This document shows positions 28,685 through 41,300 of a DNA stretch of 64,000 nt, piece by piece; position 1 is the stretch's first letter; every line of letters begins with the position of its first letter. The DNA is from Harmothoe impar (Eukaryota; Annelida; Polychaeta; Phyllodocida; Polynoidae). Under the pieces are notes generated by a model. It did not search any database, was not told the DNA's origin, and saw only the letters and a list, made by a program, of their open reading frames with translations. Location of the stretch: contig OX381721.1 of NCBI GenBank assembly GCA_947462335.1, forward strand, positions 12,289,910 to 12,353,909. Direction: 5' to 3'. The translations under genes were made by a program, and so were the position numbers.

Positions 28685-30183
28685 GGCTTCACGCCTAACG
28701 CCCTAAATAATGTCCTACATCTCTGAGATTAAAACAGTAGACAGAATATCTGAATGTGCTATAGTAAGGGCAAATATGTACCTACATAATAAAAAAAAAA
28801 TTAAGAGTGTGGGTTAATTACAATAGCCTATAGAGGATATTGAGCAGGTTGGGGAACTTTTACGGGCTTCACGCCTAACGCCCTACATACACTCTAATGC
28901 TGTAGTAGCATCCAGAGAAATTATATTAAACCACCATCACTATGCTACAAATATACTTATACATGTATATAGGTTACTTTGTGGTTTAAGTGTATCATTC
29001 TAGTATATGCATAGCAATAGATCTGAGCTCATTCATGTGCTGGCTTCACTCCTAACGCCCCGGCTTCACGCCTAACGCCCTCACCAATAGCTCTCAGTGC
29101 TGTACAAAAAGCTATCCAACCAACCTGAATCGATGTGAGAGGGTGCTGCCATGTACCACCCTTCTTCCCATAGGATATCTAAGGTTAATTGTAGTAAATG
29201 ATATGTTTTATTTCTGTTTTAGTATGCTTTTTCGGCCAAAAAGTCAACAATTTCTTAAAAGAACCCAAAATATAGAAATGTTTTGAGCCTTATACATGCT
29301 TTAAACAATAGAATAAGGTAGTGGAGGTGTGCTGGAACATATATGTAGCAGTTAAGAACCAATGATATTGGATAGAATAGAGTTGGGGCAGCATATCCTA
29401 TATTAACCCTGTCAGTCAGCATCGTGGCTTCACGCCTAACGCCCTCACCAATAGCTCTCTGTACAATACAAAATGGTATCCAACCAGCCTAAAACGATTT
29501 GTTAGGAGACTACTATGTACCAACCTTCTTCCCATACTATATCTAAGGTTAATCATATTAAATAATATGTTTTATTCATGTTTTAATATCCTTTTTCTGA
29601 CAAAAAATCAACAATTTCTTACAAGAACCCAGAATATAGAAATATTTTGAGCCTTTTACATGCTTTAAACAATAAAATAAGGTAGTGGAAATGTCCTGGA
29701 ACATATATGTAACAGTTAAGAACCCGTGAGATTGGATAGCATAGAGAAGGGGGAGCATATCCTATCTTAGTCCTGTTGGTCAGCATTGTGGCTTCACGCC
29801 TAACACCCTCACCAATAGCTCTCTGTACAGTACAAAATTGTATCCAACCAATCAGAAATGACTAGAATAAGGGAGGAGACGTGTAAAGGTATATATCAAA
29901 ACCAATAAAAACCCAAAAGATGAATCCAACATGCTACAAAGAACTTCGGCATATATATCCTATATGTATAACCCTGTCATTGAGCATCGTGGCTTCACGC
30001 CTAACGCCCTCACAAATAGCTCTCAGTGCTGTACAAAAAGGTATCCAAAAGCTATTAATAGATTCCTATCCTAGTGTAGGCTGTTTTCTTCAAAATCATA
30101 ACATAATATTGATGAAAGAAATGCCCTTATACATGATAAGAGGGTCTCTTTCTTGAGGGGAAAAGGGCGTTAGGCGTGAAGCC
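28685..30183. repeat. Satellite-like array 2 with a different 20-bp anchor
   Basis: The anchor GGCTTCACGCCTAACGCCCT recurs at 28685, 28865, 29042 (one variant), 29062, 29426, 29790 and 29991 in one orientation, and inverted at about 30165-30183. Full spacings are 364 and 364 bases; the shorter ones are 180, 197 and 201, about half. Units between 29062 and 29990 share sequence such as CTCACCAATAGCTCTC and GTATCCAACCA. The array has no coding capacity. Confidence 0.9.
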
Positions 30184-30412
30184 ACGCAACATGACTATGC
30201 AACTTTACCCCTCTACCATACATTTGCTATATATATTTAACCTACCCAAATATTTCTGATGTATCACCCACCCCCTAAGGTAGACGGACACAAAAGGTTT
30301 TAAGCATACTCCTACATTATATTTGGACCACTTGGTGCATGAAAAAAAGCAGTTTCGTGAAAAACGGTCATACACCTTAGTACAATATACCCAATTGTCA
30401 TTGTTTTCCTAT

Positions 30413-30577
30413 CTGCCACCACACGGGTCCAAACCCGATATCCAGTGGCAGGTCGGTGAGGTCAAATCTGCCACCACACGGGTCCAAACCCGATATCCAG
30501 TGGCAGGTCGGTGAGGTCAAATCTGCCGCCACACGGGTCCAAACCCGATATCCAGCGGCAGGTCGGTGCACAGGTCC
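30413..30577. repeat. 55-bp tandem repeat, three copies
   Basis: Copies begin at 30413, 30468 and 30523. Each contains CTGCCACC...GGTCCAAACCCGATATC...GTGGCAG, so each unit can form a hairpin; the third copy has CTGCCGCC paired with GCGGCAG, a compensating change. It ends 25 bases beyond the stop codon of the transposase-like gene, so it would lie in that gene's 3' untranslated region. Confidence 0.92.
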
Positions 30578-30601
30578 ACCCTGTGTTTAGTCGTCTCGTA
30601 G

Positions 30602-33600
30602 CTACGTTGTGAGTGTCTCCACCTTCAGCAGCTCGGCAGGTGGTAGGGCATACAGATCTGCACGCCTACCGCTGCGGGCCAAAGGCTGTGGAGGGGAAGT
30701 CTTGCAGAGGATGTCCTGTGGAGGCACGTGGACGATGTCCTTCCGGGGGTTCCACCTGAACTGGTTGATGGCCACGTTGCGGCGCTCCATGAAGGACACT
30801 TCAATGTGCCCCTCGGTGTTGGCACCAGTGATGACCTGTCCAAGATACCACGCCTCGTTGTACATGCAAGCCACGTAGTCCCCAACCTTGAAGGGCTCCT
30901 CTACTGCTTCCTCCTCCTCCCGGTTGGCTGCTGGGTTTGGGCCTCCTGCGAACAGCTGGTGGTTGGTCCAGCCAGGACAGAGGCGCAGAGACTTGTTGTC
31001 CTCCCAGCAGCAGGTGTTGAAACAGGAGGTGTCACGTACAGAGATGGAGCGGTCAGGGATCACGGGCACTGCTGCATGCACCTGCATGGTACCGGGGACA
31101 CTGTTGGCACAGGCCAACCCCTCCAGTCGCTGGCGTGCCTCCGCCACATCAGCAGCAGAGACATGATGGTAGTGAACAGCGCTGCCTTGTTCGTTGCCTT
31201 TCAGCACAAACTGCAGGGCGTTGTCGATCCTTTGGCCACACTTGATGAGGAGGTCGGCCATCCGCTTGACTGCTGCACCCACACCGTCACACGGGCCTTT
31301 ACCATGACCTGCTTCAAAGTAGGTCCAGGTGCAGCGTAGGGCAAACAGTTTTAGGTGCTGGCAGATGATGGAGAAGATGGACTTGTTCCTGTACTGAGAC
31401 GATGGTGAGTCAGTGCAGTAGTGAACGGTAGTCACGTGGGGGAGGTTGGTCTGGATCCAGAGGCAGAGAACTGTCAGGAATGCGAGGATGGCACCTGCGT
31501 CGTGTTTCCGGTCATCGGAGGTCAGAGCGATCGACTTGTGCTTGGTCGTACCGTCTGGGGCCTTGTAGTGGATCACAGCCGGATGGACAGTGACTGGCTC
31601 CTTACCCCAGAACGCGCTCTGTGCCTCCTCTGGATAGTTCACTAACCAGTTCTCTGCAAAGTCCATCTGAATGGTCACCTCCTTCTCAGACATACCCTCA
31701 CGCAGTTCCCGCACAACACGGTGCTGGTTCTGCGCTCGGTGACTATGCTCACGCATCGTCTCAAACTCCTTCTCCATCATCGTGATGAAGGCCGCCCTCG
31801 CCAGGGTGTTGGGGACGAGGCGAAGCTTCTTGACGGTCTTCTGCTTCCCGGTTTCCGCGTCCACGGGGCCGTAGGGGACGTCAACCATCTGCCAGGTGTC
31901 ACAGGTGACCGTGGGTGTAGTGATGGACTCACTGAGCCTCGCCGTAAACTCTTCTACAGTGGTGTTGCGTACAACCGAGTCGGGGGTTCCAGATTGCTTT
32001 GCAGCACGGAGACGGAGCGTAAAGTTCTGGTGCTTCTGGCACAGGCAGATCTGGGTGTTGTTGCACCTCACTGGTAGGATCCACCGTGCCATCCTCCGAA
32101 CTCCGTTAAAGAAGTTCTGGCTGCATGTCCGACCCGGGTACCGCTTGAGATAGAGCTGGCGCTGCACAGAGAGGAGCTCAGTGAGTATCACCTTCTGGTG
32201 CTTGACACCACACACGGTCACTGTGTCCTTCTTCCCTGGCAGGGTGTACGAGTTGCAGGGATCGGTCAGGAAGCGGATGATGTCATCCTTCTGGTCGAGG
32301 TAGGCCAGTTGCTTACTGGACACCCGCCGTGGCTGAGTACCCTTGAAGAGGGACCGGCGGTCCAGACCTATGTCGTCGGCAAACCTGCTGGTCAGCCTGG
32401 ACCCCTTTAACTTGGCGGTGAACTTACGGACCACCCGCAACCGAGTCATACGGGGGACCAGCCGCATACCCGACGCAAGGGCCCGGTACATCTTGGCTGC
32501 CTTCGCATCGTCGACGAGAGGTCGGGGCCCACAGGGTATCAGCTGACGGCGGGCCTTCCTTCGTGCCTTCCTGCGAGCCTTCCTGGTAGACTCTTGTTCC
32601 TCCCGGAGCTTCGCTATCTTACTCTCTGCGGTTCTGATGGCTTTACGGTTTTTCTTGGCTGCTGCTTTGTTTTGCTTTTCGTCTTCTACTCGTTGCTCCT
32701 TGATGGTACGGAGCTCGCTCTGGAGTTTGGTTATCTGATGCCTGAGTCGTCTCTTGCCGGGGGTGGTCACCTTCTTGGTGGGCCGCTTAGGTGGGGTCCA
32801 CGTCAACCTGAAGCAAATGGGTAAGGATTAACAAATTATTACAGGTCATAATGCATGAATGCAGCCCTGGCATTTCAACTTACCAGGATCACATTCATGC
32901 AACGAGAATTAGAATTCCATTTAGCCAAACTAAAGTTAATGCAATACTGAACAACTACAAATAAAGAGAGACATGTACAACAGTTAACAATAAACTATAA
33001 GACATGAAAGGAAAACAAAAAACCTTTACCAACTACAAATAAACAGGGACAACAACAAACAGGTAAGCAGGAACTAGCAACCTAAGCACAACTATTCTAT
33101 TCTACTTTTATGTATAGTTACATCAATTACGGGGCCACACTCGCGGGCGTGCTTCTGTAGATACAAGCTGTAAATCACCAGTGAGGGGATCAATGACAAT
33201 TAGCAATATCATGGTAGTTCAGTCTAGATCTATATTGGCCATATGGAATTTACAGATACAATTGAATGTCAGTTTATTTTAATTTCTCATACTACATATT
33301 TATATACATAAATAATATTTATTATATATAATCATTTATAAATGAGCCGGTTTATATCTATACTTACACAACGTCCGCCGAACACTCTGTGTTGGAGCGT
33401 GTGGGCCTGGTGGGCACCTCTACCGTCGCCGCGCGGCGTGGCCTGGCGGCTTGGCCGGACCCAGGGGTCGAGTAGGTGTGGTCCAGCTCGGCCTCCCCAG
33501 GCCCGGCCTCCGTGCAGCTCCCGGACAGTGCCTCCTCTTGGTAGGGGACAAGGCGGTGGCGACTGGCACTGGTGGTGGTGTTGGGCGCCTGTAAAAATTT

Positions 33601-34884
33601 AGAGGCTGCATAATGCATCAATTAATACAAAGAACAGAATGCAACAGATTCTCATGATAACAATATTAAAATCACTGCATTACTAGGGGAGTGTTCTTAT
33701 AGTTCTGGTTATGCTATCAGCCTTACTCTACCATTGATAAGCACTGGATAATCAACTTTTTTTAAAGCAAAAGAAACAAAACTAGTTCAGCAATGGGGCT
33801 ACTTACTTTAAGTGCTGCAGTAGAAGAGGTGGTGATGCAGGTGGCCGGAGTTGTTGAGCTCTTCGTAGCGATCCTGGCATGGGGCTGTGGCTGCGGCTTG
33901 GGCTGCGGCTTGGGCTGCGGCTTGGGCTGTGGCTTGGGCTGCGGCTTGGGCTGCAACTGAGGCTGCGGCTGGGGCTGCGGCTGCGGCTGGGGCTCCGGCT
34001 GCGGCTGGGGCTCCGGCTGCGGCTGGGGCTGCGGCTGCGGCTGTGGCTGCGGCTGTGGCTGCGGCTGCGTTGATTTACCTTTACCCTTGCCCTTCTTGGT
34101 CTGTAAAAGGAATTACAATATTAAATACAGTGCCTGTAAAAGATAAAACAATATTAAAAACAGTACATGTACATGAGAGGGCTGATATTACATTTATACT
34201 AGGCCATGCTACAGTTTATACTTACGGGCGGTGGGCTGTCGGGTGGGAGGGGCTGCGCCAACTCCTCCGCGGGGGGGTGTCGCCTCGGTGTGAAGAGTTG
34301 GGGTGATACCAGCAGCTGCCTGCCCCGGCCCCGGCCACGGGATGTTGTCGCAGGTGTGGAGTGATGTACCACAGGGTCTACCACAGGGTCGACCGAAGGT
34401 CCCGGCTCGGCTGCGGGCACAGCTGCCGGTCGCGGCTGAGCTGCCTGGTTGCCCCCTGTTGCACGCCAGTTCTGGACCTAAAAGAGTTGAATTAAATAAA
34501 GGGAACCATTAATTTCATTTATTGATTTAGTCTTACAACTCAAATGATTCACATGACAATCCACAGTGAGTTTAGCTGATAAGCCATTCAGATGAGGTAA
34601 TTTATCCTGGTTTTCATTGATTAAATGGGATATAAAAGACCTATAAAATACAAAATGTAACAGGCAATAAGATACATAATACTCACTTGAGTAGTGGCGA
34701 GTTTGGTGCGAGCCCTCTTGGCATCTGGTTCCAGGTTCTGGTTGAAGGTGTGTCTGTTGAGGCTGCGCTGCTCTCTCTGGGACTTTAGGAAAGCCTCCTC
34801 ATCCTCCTCTCTTTTCCTCTTGCGACATCGTGCCGCCCTCTCGGCACCTGTCAGTACAGGGCCCTCCTTCTTGGGTCTGACCAT
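30602..34884 (-). CDS. Five-exon transposase-like protein
   Basis: Exons (minus strand): 34884-34687, 34477-34226, 34100-33807, 33588-33368 and 32807-30602, all with GT-AG introns of 209, 125, 218 and 560 bases. Joined, they stay in frame for 1,056 residues; the first three junctions are phase 0, the last splits a valine codon. A TTTTTTTGCAG acceptor directly before the ATG implies an upstream 5' exon. Exon 1 encodes a basic segment (LTGAERAARCRKRKREE) common at transposase N-termini. Exon 3 is mostly PQ/PKPQ repeats. Exon 5 has a basic coiled coil, then a cysteine cluster, DFAENW, CTDSPSSQYRN and FEAGHGKGPCDGVGAAVKR, consistent with an RNase-H-like DDE-type core. The C-terminus (GDYVACMYNEAWYLGQVI) looks SH3/Tudor-like. 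I recognise this as a widespread invertebrate transposase-like family but cannot name the superfamily. Whether it is mobile or domesticated is unclear. Confidence 0.82.
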
Positions 34885-35103
34885 CTGCAAAAAAAGGGAG
34901 CCAAAATTAGCATTCTAACCTGATTTTAAAGAATTTAAAAGCATTTTAGGGTAAAAAGTAGCACTAGGCCTATAGGTGGCAAAAAAAAGTATGCAGTATT
35001 TGGGAAATGACGGTTTGGGAAGAAGGTAGTACCATAGGGGCATCTTGCCTTAAAATATAGAGATGATTGAGTGAGTGGAAGTGCTTTTTTTTTAAAGAAT
35101 TCA
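34885..35103. other. Probable first intron and 5' region of transposase-like gene
   Basis: A splice acceptor lies at 34885-34896 (minus strand), so the sequence to its right is probably intron. The 5' exon and promoter could not be located. Confidence 0.4.
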
Positions 35104-35297
35104 TTAACGTTACGGACATTACATACCAGCAGATGCACCACAACATATCGAAAAAGCAGCAGAATTATTATTTTCGGAAGTCAGTATGTTAGAACAGGGC
35201 ACCCTTCAACATGCAATCCAAAAATTAAGAAGATACATGTATTATTAAAGAAGATATGAGACGAATTGTAATTTCGTGTCGTGTCCGTAACGAAAAC
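35104..35297. mobile_element. Short element with inverted anchor-1 ends
   Basis: It starts TTAACGTTACGGACATTAC and ends with the inverted version (GTGTCCGTAACGAAAAC). The ends match the anchor of array 1 at 25.6-28.3 kb. No ORF. It looks like a MITE of about 194 bp. Confidence 0.65.
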
Positions 35298-35633
35298 CCC
35301 AAAAAATTATAAAAGCGCCAGTAGCGTCAAAACTTTCAGGCCAAGCACCCGTATAACAGTTTAAAACGATGGAGGGGGGTTGCAAGTATCCAAAAAAGCA
35401 GAAAAGAGAATGCTTGAATCAATAATTTGGGCCTGGGGGGGGGTTTAGATCGAAATTTTGTGATTTCGCGCGCGAGCGCCGACCATGACCACCGAAAAAG
35501 TAAACTAAATGATATTTGAGTTGCTCCAAATGCCTCTCGATGATACACTAGTACCCCCTGTACAATATAAACATGAGATGTACAGCCGATGGGCAATATT
35601 ACAGGAGTTAGAGACATTTTAATGCCCCGCGAG

Positions 35634-36387
35634 GTTTTCGTTACGGACATTCATTAACGTTACGGACACTACACGCCAGCACCGAACGAGCCTCATCCGG
35701 GGCTTGCTTAGCGTCGGCGAGTGGAAATTTTGCCACCCGCCGCTCGGTAATACATCAATCTACCCGAAAATGCACCGTTTTGGACCGAATAAAAGCGATC
35801 GGGGGGTGCTTTAGGCCTTAAAGTATCATGAGGAGCAGAAATTTTTGCGAAATTACTTACCGTTTGGCAGTTTTATGGCGTTGATCGAGGTCGTGCAACT
35901 TGAGTTTCTTTCGTTTAGATTCCGGGTGGCGTCCCTACTGCCGGAAATCGTTCGCGGTGCCGCAAACGGGCTCGCACTTTTGCAGCATATAGGCGTTCTC
36001 GTCTGCTGGCGTAAAAGTGGGTTTTCGTTACGGACACTACACGAAATCACATTTACCACCCTCAGTCGTACCGAAAAGCAATACACATGGCACCGCCCCT
36101 CAAAATTGAAAGAATATGTACCACCGAAGCATATGAAATGCTTTGAAACGAAAGGTTTGGTATATTTGCTAATTTATTGAGGAAATAGCGTTGTAATGTC
36201 CGTAACGATAATGGGATTACAAATCCACTCTTTTGGACCTGTAGGCCAAAATAATACATGAAACATCCCAATTTTTTTTGTGGCTTGAGAACCCATTGAC
36301 CCCCATATATGACATATAGAATGATTTTGAGTGGCCATTGGAAGTGTCCAGGCCGAGGCATCAAAAGTTATCGTTACGGACATTACA
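35634..36387. repeat. Second cluster of anchor-1 copies
   Basis: Forward anchors lie at 35634, 35655 (two adjoining head to tail), 36021 and 36368; an inverted one is at 36193-36210. The distance from 35655 to 36021 is 366 bases, close to the array 1 period, although the intervening sequence is different. 36021-36210 forms another short inverted-repeat unit of about 190 bp. The ORF at 35845-36180 spans an anchor and is not treated as a gene. Confidence 0.8.
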
Positions 36388-37072
36388 CGAGTGGCATTTT
36401 TTAAGAAGAGGGCTGGGGTGAAAAATTAAGAACCGATATCCCGGTAAAAACTCATGGATCTGATAGCTAACACATATACCTTGTAAAGCATGTTGATTTG
36501 GGAGACTTCTAATGGGTTTCCTGGTCATGGGAGACTAATGAAAATTTAAAAAAGAGCCTGGAAACCTGTTTTTGGGGTATTTTTCCACTTTGGAGGGCCA
36601 TAAATCATACAATTTTGGTCCGAGACAAAAAAAAATTTTTTTCCTGAAAGCCTAGAGTGTTTACTCTCACCTAAAGCAAACAACACCTAGTTTGGTCCAG
36701 AACTCTTTATTCTATAGACCATGGAAGGTGAAAAACACTGAAAAACACGACTTGGTACATTTATGTGGGGTCTGACTCATATATATATAACATATGTACG
36801 GAAATTACAAGTGGGAAATGGTATTTGCTATCTTATCAATCGGTGCTACAGATACACACCCACGGTGTTTTCCCATGGGATGTGGGGAGGTGGTGTTGGA
36901 GGTTGTCTCATAGGGATTGGTAGTCAAGGTGTTGAAAGACCCTGTATCAGTTTAGAATATGTCCAAATGTTGATATGCCTACTAGAAACCAGCCTGTGCG
37001 GGGTGGGAGAGGAGTTTAGTGGTAAAGGCTGCGAATTGTTGATAAGACTTGGGGGGGGGGCAGTGATTTGTT
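36388..37072. other. Non-coding, no gene seen
   Basis: Unique AT-rich sequence up to the LTR retrotransposon, with a G-run at 37051-37060. Confidence 0.5.
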
Positions 37073-37077
37073 AATAT
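37073..37077. repeat. Target-site duplication of LTR element (AATAT)
   Basis: AATAT immediately precedes the left LTR and is repeated immediately after the right LTR at 49775-49779. Confidence 0.92.
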
Positions 37078-37514
37078 TGTAATAAACGATACTTTGTCTC
37101 TTTATGATATTGGTAGAGTATCAATTAAAGAACAAAGTCGACACAGTTCGGATCAAGTGTTACAGGTTGCAAATCGGGTTTATTCAGAAAACCTAGACAA
37201 GCAGTATCTATGTGTGCGAACTCCCTATAGAGTTCGGAACGGGTCAGTAGGCGAATCAGCCGTAATGATCACGGGGTCTCCTTACCAGCGTGGCTCAGAG
37301 TAACCGACGAGTACCGTCAGATGCTGGGTATATATAGGCAGCCAGCCTGCGCGCGCACACGCAGACCGGAAGCCTATAGCGACCTCTGTCCATACCCCAA
37401 GCCCGGGGTAGGTGCTGCCACCTACCGTCGGACTGAAGGGTTTGGACTGAGCTCGCAACACAACATCCAACAGCACTCGTCATATAACATACCCGTATAA
37501 CCCTAGCCCCTACA
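37078..37514 (-). repeat. 3' LTR (left copy)
   Basis: 437 bp beginning TGTAATAAACGAT and ending CCCCTACA on the plus strand. It differs from the right copy only at 37443 (T versus C at 49703). On the minus strand a TATATATA box at 37336-37329 precedes an AATAAA poly(A) signal at 37184-37179. Confidence 0.98.
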
Positions 37515-37526
37515 CTACCCCCTACC
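37515..37526 (-). promoter_or_regulatory. Polypurine-tract-like site
   Basis: On the minus strand GGTAGGGGGTAG directly precedes the 3' LTR, the position where plus-strand synthesis is primed. Confidence 0.6.
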
Positions 37527-38392
37527 AGATAATAACCGGGAGGTAAAAAATTAATTAAGGTTAAAGTCCGAAAACACTTCGGACTGGCATTATCTTATAA
37601 ATACCACCTTAGGGGTTTATTAAAGTTATACCTTACAAACAATATGACGTATACTGTTGAACACAAAAAGGTATTAATTACACACATTTCTACATATATA
37701 GACCGTAATGACAATTACGCCCCATTCCCTAGGATAGATGGAGTTAATCTATACATATAGTATACAAACACTTGAAAAAGTACAATATCACAGTAAAAAA
37801 AAATTTCGTCCCTTCAGGACCCCGAGCTAATTAAACTCGTAACGAATAACACTTATAAGTGATAAACAATATCACTTCTTTTAAGGGTTTAAAGACATAT
37901 TAAAGTATTATTACAAAAAGACATCATACGTGGTTTTGTAGCGAAGATCCGGATCCTCTGTTGATGGTGTTGCATTCCGCCCGGCTTTCAGAACCTACTT
38001 CGTTCAGCTCTTACTCACCGGAACGAGAAAGTTCATAGCTCATGCTCGGGAGCTTTTTAGGTGATAAATAGAGAAAAAAATAGTCCTGCCTCCAGGCGAT
38101 CTTCGGACTTATAATTAGGAGCACTTGGTCCTGATGTCCAGAGTTTATATAAAAAAACATCGTGTATCGGATCCATGTTGGTAAAGTGCTCCAGTCCCGA
38201 GTTCAGCGTCCCCTCCGGATCTCCTTGTCCTCCCCCGTCAGTACCACCTGGCAGACTGGATCCTTGCGTAGCCAGCCTGCCGCGTTTCTCTGTCCGGACA
38301 CTCCTAAACCCTTTCTAAGGGTTTTGCTTGTAGGGTTGGTATACTTAGAATACCCCCCCTTTCTCCTAATCGGCTCCTAGAATAGGATAATC
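37527..38392. other. 3' untranslated region of LTR element
   Basis: Lies between the third ORF's stop and the polypurine tract. No ORF of interest. Confidence 0.7.
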
Positions 38393-41300
38393 CTATCCGG
38401 AGTCCGACTCGTCTTCGGAACCGGGTTTAGCCGGCTCCTCTTCCTCCTCAGAGTCCGACGCAGCTTCCGCCAGAGTCAGCTCCTGGAGCCAGAGCTCGAT
38501 TTGAGCCCGAGTTCCATCCCACTCGTGCATTTCATGCGCGAAGCAGTCTCGGAACCGACGACGTTCGTGGTCCAGCTTCTCCTCGGCGTTCTTAACTGCC
38601 AACTTTTGCTTCTTCCTTTCGGTTTTAGCAGCACATCGTTCAGTCCGAGCGTTTTCACGCTCTTCCTGTACGGACTCCGTAGCCGCTGCCTTCTGGGTAG
38701 CGACCTCCCTCTGATGGAGATGATGCACCGTGTTTAAGGACAACATCGCCACCTCCTGACTCAGGCCAGCAAGCAACCGATGAAAGTTGTCTTGCCATTG
38801 ACCGAAGGCCTCCTGTCCGGCTTCATAGGAAGTGAAGTCGGCGGGAGGGAACGAAGGAGGGCTCTTCAGTCGCAAGACTAGACGCCCCTCCTCTGCGGTC
38901 TCGGGTGGGAGATCCGGGGTCTGAACTGGCTTCGGCGTTTTCTTTGCTGGAGCCTTCGTCTTACCGGTCTGGGTTAGAGTCTGCGACTCATCACCCGGAA
39001 CCATCTCATTTTCGGGGAACTCCTCTGCGAAGGACCCCATCGTGCTGGAGTTCGGATCCTCCGGAACAGACCGAGGTGGCCTGCCCTGGGGACCCTTCTT
39101 CCAGTCGGTCGTATGAGAGGTGAATGCCGGCCCTTTATAGCCCGGATCCGCCTTCTCCATAACGGATTTCCTTTCATCCGTTTTGGCCTTTTTAGAGTCG
39201 GCCTGCTCCGAAGACCCACTAGGTCTCTTCTGAGCGCGCCGCACCTTTCGCGTACTGGTACGCTTCTGGTACTCCTCGAATTCATCGAAGAGCTCACCTT
39301 CCGGAACCCGGTTGTAGTTGCCGTCCGGGTTTACCTTGTAAAAGACCCGGACCTTTCCTCTCTCGTTGGTGCCAAAATCCACCTCGAGATTCTCATTTCG
39401 GCCCACTACCCCGAAATGGGAGTAGACTTCCTGATGGGCTGTCTGGATGCGTTCCGCCGCGATCTCCAGAGCCAAGCCGTGCTGCTTAGCAAGATGCCTG
39501 ATGATATCGGCTCTAGTGTAGAACCAGCCACCATTCGGACAACCCTTGCTCTGCTTTGTACCCACACTCAAGCAGTCATACCGCATGTAGTGACGCAAAT
39601 GATAGCGGGTAATATGCCTTGCGTACCGAACCTTGCTAGGCCAAGTTCGGGGCGTTTCCAGTGTCTCGTCGATGTTCAGACAAGGCTCAAAGGGGCACTT
39701 GCTAAATGGATGCCATCTAGCCATAGCCCATGCCAACTTAGCTTTCTGGAAAGGCGAATGGTATTTGGTACTACCATTTCGGACCTTGTCCAGGAGCTCA
39801 AAGTGGTACAACTGTACCGACTTATCGAGTGGATCAGTCTTAATCCACTCCTCGTCATCGGAGAGACCGTCAGGACCCACCTCCTCCGGAATGTGTGAGG
39901 CCCGCTTGTCCTTGACGCAGTCGTTCACACACATGGGTTTAAAGTACTTAAACCCACTTGCAGCATTGGCTCGGGGTGCATTCCGGACCAGAACCTGAAG
40001 TTCGTCGTCCGGGATTGTATTTTCATCCAATCCCTTCAGAACCGCTTCTACCTCCTCGTCGGATCGACCCCCCTTCCGAGAGGTTACCTTGATGGTCTCT
40101 CGTAGGTATTGGTCACTACGATTGGCCTTTTCCATGCGACTAGTGTCTGCAGACCTAGCCGCGGCCGTGTTCTGTTGGATCATTTCATCCTCCAGAGTAG
40201 CATCCAGAATGGACTCTTTGGTCTTCTGCTCCATACTCCGAGCCAGCTTCATTGCTGGCGTCAGATGTCTCCTCTTCTCCCGCCGGTTATGCACGGTCTG
40301 GAATTCTGCTGCAGTTTGCAGGTCGTACTCCAAGGCCGCGATAAGTTCGGGACGTCCCTCGGTCTCAGCAACTAAGCGAGCTGTCTCTGACTTTTTGCTG
40401 AGATCGTTCATGGCCGCCGTTAAGCGATCTGGGAACCAAGCCGGGAACCTGGCAGACAACTCGTCTAGCCCCCGGAAGGTTCGCATTTGGATCAGATCGA
40501 AGGATCTGACCTCTGTTGCGCTCATCTGATCAATGATAGCACCTCGGAGCAGGGATGGGACGTCGGCGTCCTCCTTTTCCCATGCGTCATGCTGGTGTGG
40601 AGCGAGGATTTGCACCCCCGATCCAGTCGGACCACCACCTGCAGCCTGGTCCAGTTTCCCGGCTTCCTCTGAAATATCCATGGTATTGGATGGTTCCAGA
40701 GCAGGCTCGGTAGACTGTTGAGGAGTATCCACTCGGACGGGTACCTCTTTTGGAGGAGGTAACTCCACCCGAACGGGTACCTCCTTTCTTGGCTCCAGGG
40801 GAGTCGGGAGGTTGAAGGTGATGCTAGACAGCACATCCTGCACTACCTGGACCGTATGGGCTGCGGATGATGTATCCATAGCTTCCTCGGTCCGAGGTGC
40901 CTCGGGAGGAACTACCGTTTTTGGACGGGCTCCCCCATGTCCTTTAGTACCAGCCATCGCAGCGGCTGTAGCAGCTACTGCTGAGCTATTGTCCAGCCCT
41001 CGCGAGAAGGACAACACGTCAACGGCTGGGGTCGGAGCAGCTGTTGTTACAACTGCCTTCCCACTACCTTTCCCCTTGGCAGGGATCGGTAGGTTGGACT
41101 TACTGGGGCCCGGAGTCTTGACAGTTTTAGTGCTGTCGGACGTCGGCCCCTTCCCCGGCTGGTCCTTAGCACCAGGCTTCGGATCAGCTTTCTTTTGACC
41201 CTTAGGCACCTTCGTAGTAGGAGCCTTGGGGTCAACCGTCTTCGGATCCTTGGAGGCCGCTGCAGTGGCAGCCTTAGAACCCGGCTTCTTCGTACTCGCA

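Noticed and set aside
33879..34306. Plus-strand Leu/Gly- and Ala-rich frames
   Set aside because: They are shadows of the Gln-Pro repeat exon of the minus-strand transposase-like gene.
37094..37303. Identical short ORFs at 37094 and 49354 (and minus-strand partners)
   Set aside because: They lie in the two LTRs and are identical only because the LTRs are.
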